DNA of 64,000 nucleotides from Actinoplanes sandaracinus (GTDB lineage Bacteria > Actinomycetota > Actinomycetes > Mycobacteriales > Micromonosporaceae): assembly GCF_030009775.1 (NCBI RefSeq), contig NZ_JASCTH010000003.1:248001-312000 (forward strand). The letters are read 5' to 3'. The translations under genes and the position numbers were made by a program. This document shows positions 61,171 to 64,000 of this stretch, in pieces; positions within the stretch are counted from its first letter, which is position 1; every line of letters begins with the position of its first letter. Under the pieces are notes generated by a model. That model was not told the origin of the DNA. It did no database searches and was given only the letters and a program-made list of their open reading frames with translations.

Positions 61171-61577
61171 CCGCCTATCTCGTCGACGTGCACCACCTCA
61201 CCCATACCTGCCCGGCCAACCCGGACGAGCCACACCCCTATGACACCCGGCGCACCATCGTCGCCGTTGCCCCCGGTGGCCCCTGCCGCAATCCGGTCAC
61301 CGTCTCCTGTGGCGGCACCTCCACCGTCATCGACTGCGGACGCCGCGAACCCGCTGCCCGGCAATGCCCGGCCTGCCGGATCACTGTCATCGAACACACG
61401 GTGACCTTCACCCACACCGGCCACCACCGGCCGCAGCACCAGGCTCAATCCGTACCGGCCGGTCTCGCCACCATTCCTTGCCGCACTTGCGGTGGACCGC
61501 TCGCCGCAGTCTTCGCCGACTCCGGCATCCACCTGCTCTGCCAGCCGCAGCACCCGACTACCGGATTCGCTGCCTGA
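61167..61577 (+). CDS. Cys-rich zinc-type protein upstream of rep
   Basis: This is a 136-residue protein with several cysteine pairs (QCPACR, CRTCGG) and scattered His that likely bind zinc. Overlaps the previous gene (ATGA) and ends two bases before rep. Function unknown. Confidence 0.65.
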   Translation: MTAYLVDVHHLTHTCPANPDEPHPYDTRRTIVAVAPGGPCRNPVTVSCGGTSTVIDCGRREPAARQCPACRITVIEHTVTFTHTGHHRPQHQAQSVPAGLATIPCRTCGGPLAAVFADSGIHLLCQPQHPTTGFAA

Positions 61578-61579
61578 CC

Positions 61580-63382
61580 ATGAGTTCGACGCTGGACCTC
61601 GTACCCCGGGAGCAGTCTGCCCGGGGTACGGGCTCGAACGCCGAACCCTCCTGGACCGCACCCGCCCCCGGCTACACCACCGCCGGGCAGGCCCTCGCCC
61701 GCGCATCCCAGCCCGGCTACTTCGACTGGCTCGATCACGTCCGCGCCGCCGCCGGATGCACCCGCCCGATCCGGCTGTCCGGGGGCATCAACACTTATGA
61801 CCGAGCCGGAACGCTGCTGGACTCCCGGCACACCGACCAGCTCCCCGACGGGGCCATCTACAAAGCCTGCGGCAACCGCCGTGCCACGGTCTGCCCCGCC
61901 TGCGCCCGCATCTACCAGCGCGACGCCTACCAACTCCTGCGCACCGGACTCGTCGGCGGCAAAGGCGTCCCCGCGTCGGTGTCGCGCCACCCGGCCGCGT
62001 TCGTCACCCTCACCGCACCCAGCTTCGGCACCGTGCACACCCGCCACATCCGGCGGCACACCTGCACCGACCGGAAACGCTGCGACTGCCGCCCCGACCC
62101 CTGCCACGCCCGCCGCGACACCCCCGGGCCCTGCGTGCACGGAACGCCGGCTGTCTGCTGGACCCGGCACCCCGCCGATGACCCGGACCTGGGCCAGCCG
62201 CTGTGTCTCGACTGCTACGACCACGACCACCACGTCGTGTTCAACCTGCACGCCGCCGAACTCTGGCACCGCACCAAACAGCACGCCGAACGCGCCCTGG
62301 CCAAACTTTGCCGTGCCCGGGGCATCCCGCCTGTGCTGGTCAGCTCGGCCAACGGTAAGACCCGCAAGGTGGCGCCGGTTCGGCTCTCCCACGGCAAAGC
62401 CGCCGAGATGCAACGCCGTGGTGCCATCCACTTCCACGCCCTGGTCCGCCTCGACGGCATCAGCCCTGACGATCCCGCCGCCGTGGTTCCACCGCCGCCG
62501 GGAATCGAACTCGCCGACCTGGTCGACGCCCTCGAAGCTGCTGCCGGTCAGGTCACCTTCACCACCCCGGCGCATCCTGAACACCCGGACGGCTGGCCCA
62601 TGAGCTGGGGCGAGCAGGTCGATATCCGCTCGATCAGCCTCAGCGGGTCCGGTGAGGTCACCGACGGCATGGTCGCCGGGTACCTGGCCAAGTACGCCAC
62701 CAAAAGCACCGAAGCCACCGGGCACACCTCCACCCGCATCACCGATGACAACGTCGGGCTGTTCGCCCATCCGCGGGGCAGCCACGTCGAACGACTGATC
62801 AATGCCTGCTGGCGTCTCGGCCGTGACCCCGCCAGCAGCACCAACGAGCGCGGTGGCCTCCGCGCCTACCGGGGTCTCGTCGGCTCCGCCGGCGGTCCCT
62901 TCGTCGAGCCGTGGGACTGCCCGCACTGCGGCACGCACACCCGCTACCGCGCCTGCCCCGTCTGCGTCGCCGAACGTCAAGCCAGCCTTGACACCAAACC
63001 GGCCAGCACCACTACCCCGGCCAGTTCCTATACCAAGCTCCGCCGCTGGGCTCACATGCTCGGCTACGGCGGCCACTTCCTCACCAAAGCCCGCCGCTAC
63101 TCCGTCACGTTCCGGCTGCTGCGCGACACCCGCATCACCTTCCGCCGCACCGAGGACCCGCCCCACACCGACCTCGGAACCGTGCGGGCCGCCGACCACC
63201 TCGACGAGACGACCCTCATCGTCGGCACCCTCACCTTTGCCGGAGTCGGCTGGCACAACAACGGCGATGCGCTGCTTGCTAATACCGCCGCCGCTATGGC
63301 GCGTGCCCGGCACGAAACCGGGCGGGAAGAACTCGCCCACGAACTTGGTCGAACCTTGGCCACTATTTTGATAGCTGCCTAG
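61580..63382 (+). CDS. Replication initiator, RepSA-like (HUH/tyrosine)
   Basis: This is a 600-residue rolling-circle-type initiator of AICEs. It has many Cys/His in the first 220 residues (CPACAR, CDCRPDPCHARRD), the metal-binding motif GAIHFHALVRL (His284, His286), and a tyrosine pair VAGYLAKYATK (Tyr368, Tyr372) that would nick DNA. ATG 61580 directly follows the previous stop. It would nick an origin and start replication of the excised circle. Confidence 0.88.
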   Translation: MSSTLDLVPREQSARGTGSNAEPSWTAPAPGYTTAGQALARASQPGYFDWLDHVRAAAGCTRPIRLSGGINTYDRAGTLLDSRHTDQLPDGAIYKACGNRRATVCPACARIYQRDAYQLLRTGLVGGKGVPASVSRHPAAFVTLTAPSFGTVHTRHIRRHTCTDRKRCDCRPDPCHARRDTPGPCVHGTPAVCWTRHPADDPDLGQPLCLDCYDHDHHVVFNLHAAELWHRTKQHAERALAKLCRARGIPPVLVSSANGKTRKVAPVRLSHGKAAEMQRRGAIHFHALVRLDGISPDDPAAVVPPPPGIELADLVDALEAAAGQVTFTTPAHPEHPDGWPMSWGEQVDIRSISLSGSGEVTDGMVAGYLAKYATKSTEATGHTSTRITDDNVGLFAHPRGSHVERLINACWRLGRDPASSTNERGGLRAYRGLVGSAGGPFVEPWDCPHCGTHTRYRACPVCVAERQASLDTKPASTTTPASSYTKLRRWAHMLGYGGHFLTKARRYSVTFRLLRDTRITFRRTEDPPHTDLGTVRAADHLDETTLIVGTLTFAGVGWHNNGDALLANTAAAMARARHETGREELAHELGRTLATILIAA

Positions 63383-63528
63383 AGGACGAGGACGGGCTAT
63401 CGTGGAACACGCTGGCCCGTGACTCTTAATCGCGGGACAGACAACAACAGGCAACCTTGATCGCCGACTAGAGACATTGCGGCTCGATCCCTTCCCCTGA
63501 CATCACCCAGTAGAAGGAGAACACGGCC

Positions 63529-63735
63529 GTGAACAGGCTGAAAGAGCTGCAACCGAAGTGGTATTCCCCTGCCGAAGCTGCAGTCCTCCTGGGCTTCGGT
63601 TTGTCGAAAGTGAAGATGAAGATAGCTACCGGAGAGCTTCGATCCATCAAAGATGGAAAGTACCGTCGCATTCTTCCTGAATGGCTGGACGAGTACATCA
63701 ATGAACAGATCAGCCGTCACGAGGAGGTGGCCTGA
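63529..63735 (+). CDS. xis: Excisionase (Xis), MerR-like HTH
   Basis: This is a 68-residue winged-helix excisionase: WYSPAEAAVLLGFGLSKVKM and RSIKDGKYRRILPEWLDEYI are typical. GTG 63529 follows AGAAGGAG. Its stop overlaps the integrase start by one base (TGATG), so the two are coupled. With int it sets excision from the tRNA site. Confidence 0.9.
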   Translation: MNRLKELQPKWYSPAEAAVLLGFGLSKVKMKIATGELRSIKDGKYRRILPEWLDEYINEQISRHEEVA

Positions 63736-64000
63736 TGGCAGCCCGTGCACGCGCGAACAGGGAAGGCTCGATCTTCCCCTACCGCAACGGCTACGCGGCG
63801 TACGTGTGGGTCACCAAGCCAGACGGCAAGCGCACCCGGAAGTACGTCTACGGCAAGACCCGGGAGATCGTGCATGACAAGTGGCTCAAGCTCCACCAAC
63901 AGGCCAAGGCTGGGCCGGTAGCTACGAAGAGCCAGACGTTCGCCACCTACTCCGCCTACTGGCTGGAAGAGATCGTCAAGCCGAACCTTGCTCCGAGCAC
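63735..64000 (+). CDS. int: Tyrosine integrase, N-terminal part (cut by window edge)
   Basis: ATG 63735 opens a frame that runs off the window: MAARARANREGSIFPYRNGY then ...YVWVTKPDGKRTRKYVYGKT and FATYSAYWLEEIVKPNLAPS. This is the arm-binding and SAM-like core-binding region of AICE integrases. The catalytic Arg-His-Arg-Tyr part lies outside the window. It would integrate the element into the tRNA 3' end represented by 46813-46843. Confidence 0.88.
   Translation, partial: MAARARANREGSIFPYRNGYAAYVWVTKPDGKRTRKYVYGKTREIVHDKWLKLHQQAKAGPVATKSQTFATYSAYWLEEIVKPNLAPS

Noticed and set aside
61445..63454. 669-codon minus-strand frame over rep
   Set aside because: Shadow frame; the plus strand has HUH and tyrosine motifs and a good start.

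Overview
The window is high-GC DNA with strong G/C third positions, frequent GTG/TTG starts, twin-arginine and secreted carbohydrate enzymes, ECF and XRE regulators and an integrated actinomycete-type conjugative element. This points to a mycelial actinobacterium, most likely of the Micromonosporaceae (Actinoplanes-like). The genus is inferred from protein flavour and was not tested by any search.

Bases 1-38,100 are ordinary chromosome made of short, mostly independent units: a beta-carbonic anhydrase, an alpha/beta hydrolase, a HelD-type helicase, a cation diffusion facilitator, a coupled PfkB kinase/SurE pair, a membrane Ser/Thr kinase, a Tat-exported 5'-nucleotidase, arginyl-tRNA synthetase, an MFS exporter, a rhamnogalacturonan lyase with an extra C-terminal domain, SGNH and GH5-type hydrolases, a copper amine oxidase-like protein with a DUF305 neighbour, a GGDEF-EAL protein, an ECF sigma factor with a membrane partner, a prolyl oligopeptidase, and a three-gene XRE/oxidoreductase operon.

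Bases 38,111-44,191 (minus strand) hold a tightly packed five-gene operon: a TIR-domain protein, a STAND-like P-loop NTPase, an SPFH/coiled-coil protein, a DUF4407 membrane protein and a small membrane protein. An XRE/TPR-like regulator is divergent at 44,584. The C-terminal tail of the TIR protein and the N-terminal tail of the NTPase share a short motif (DAR-x-S-x-FGN). This is the arrangement of bacterial amyloid/prion-like signalling pairs that link a death effector to an NLR-like sensor. It is the best candidate for an undescribed immune or cell-death system here.

Bases 45,826-46,812 are decayed DNA, including an N-truncated PIN-domain remnant. At 46,813 lies the 3' end of a tRNA gene without its body, the left attachment site of an integrative and conjugative element (AICE, pSAM2 type) that runs to the right edge, where xis and the start of int are seen. 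The intact tRNA should lie just past the window. Element order is: att and arm-site-like repeats; a lower-GC cargo block (a type VII secretion-like cassette and a HEPN-motif protein); a 620-base non-coding stretch with strong hairpins; NUDIX, XRE and SCO3933-type regulators; a transfer region with split membrane and FtsK-like ATPase proteins; a chain of small overlapping genes, several with zinc-finger-like cysteines; the HUH/tyrosine replication initiator; xis; int. Several transfer-region genes share repeated leaders with hairpins beside or over the Shine-Dalgarno sequence.
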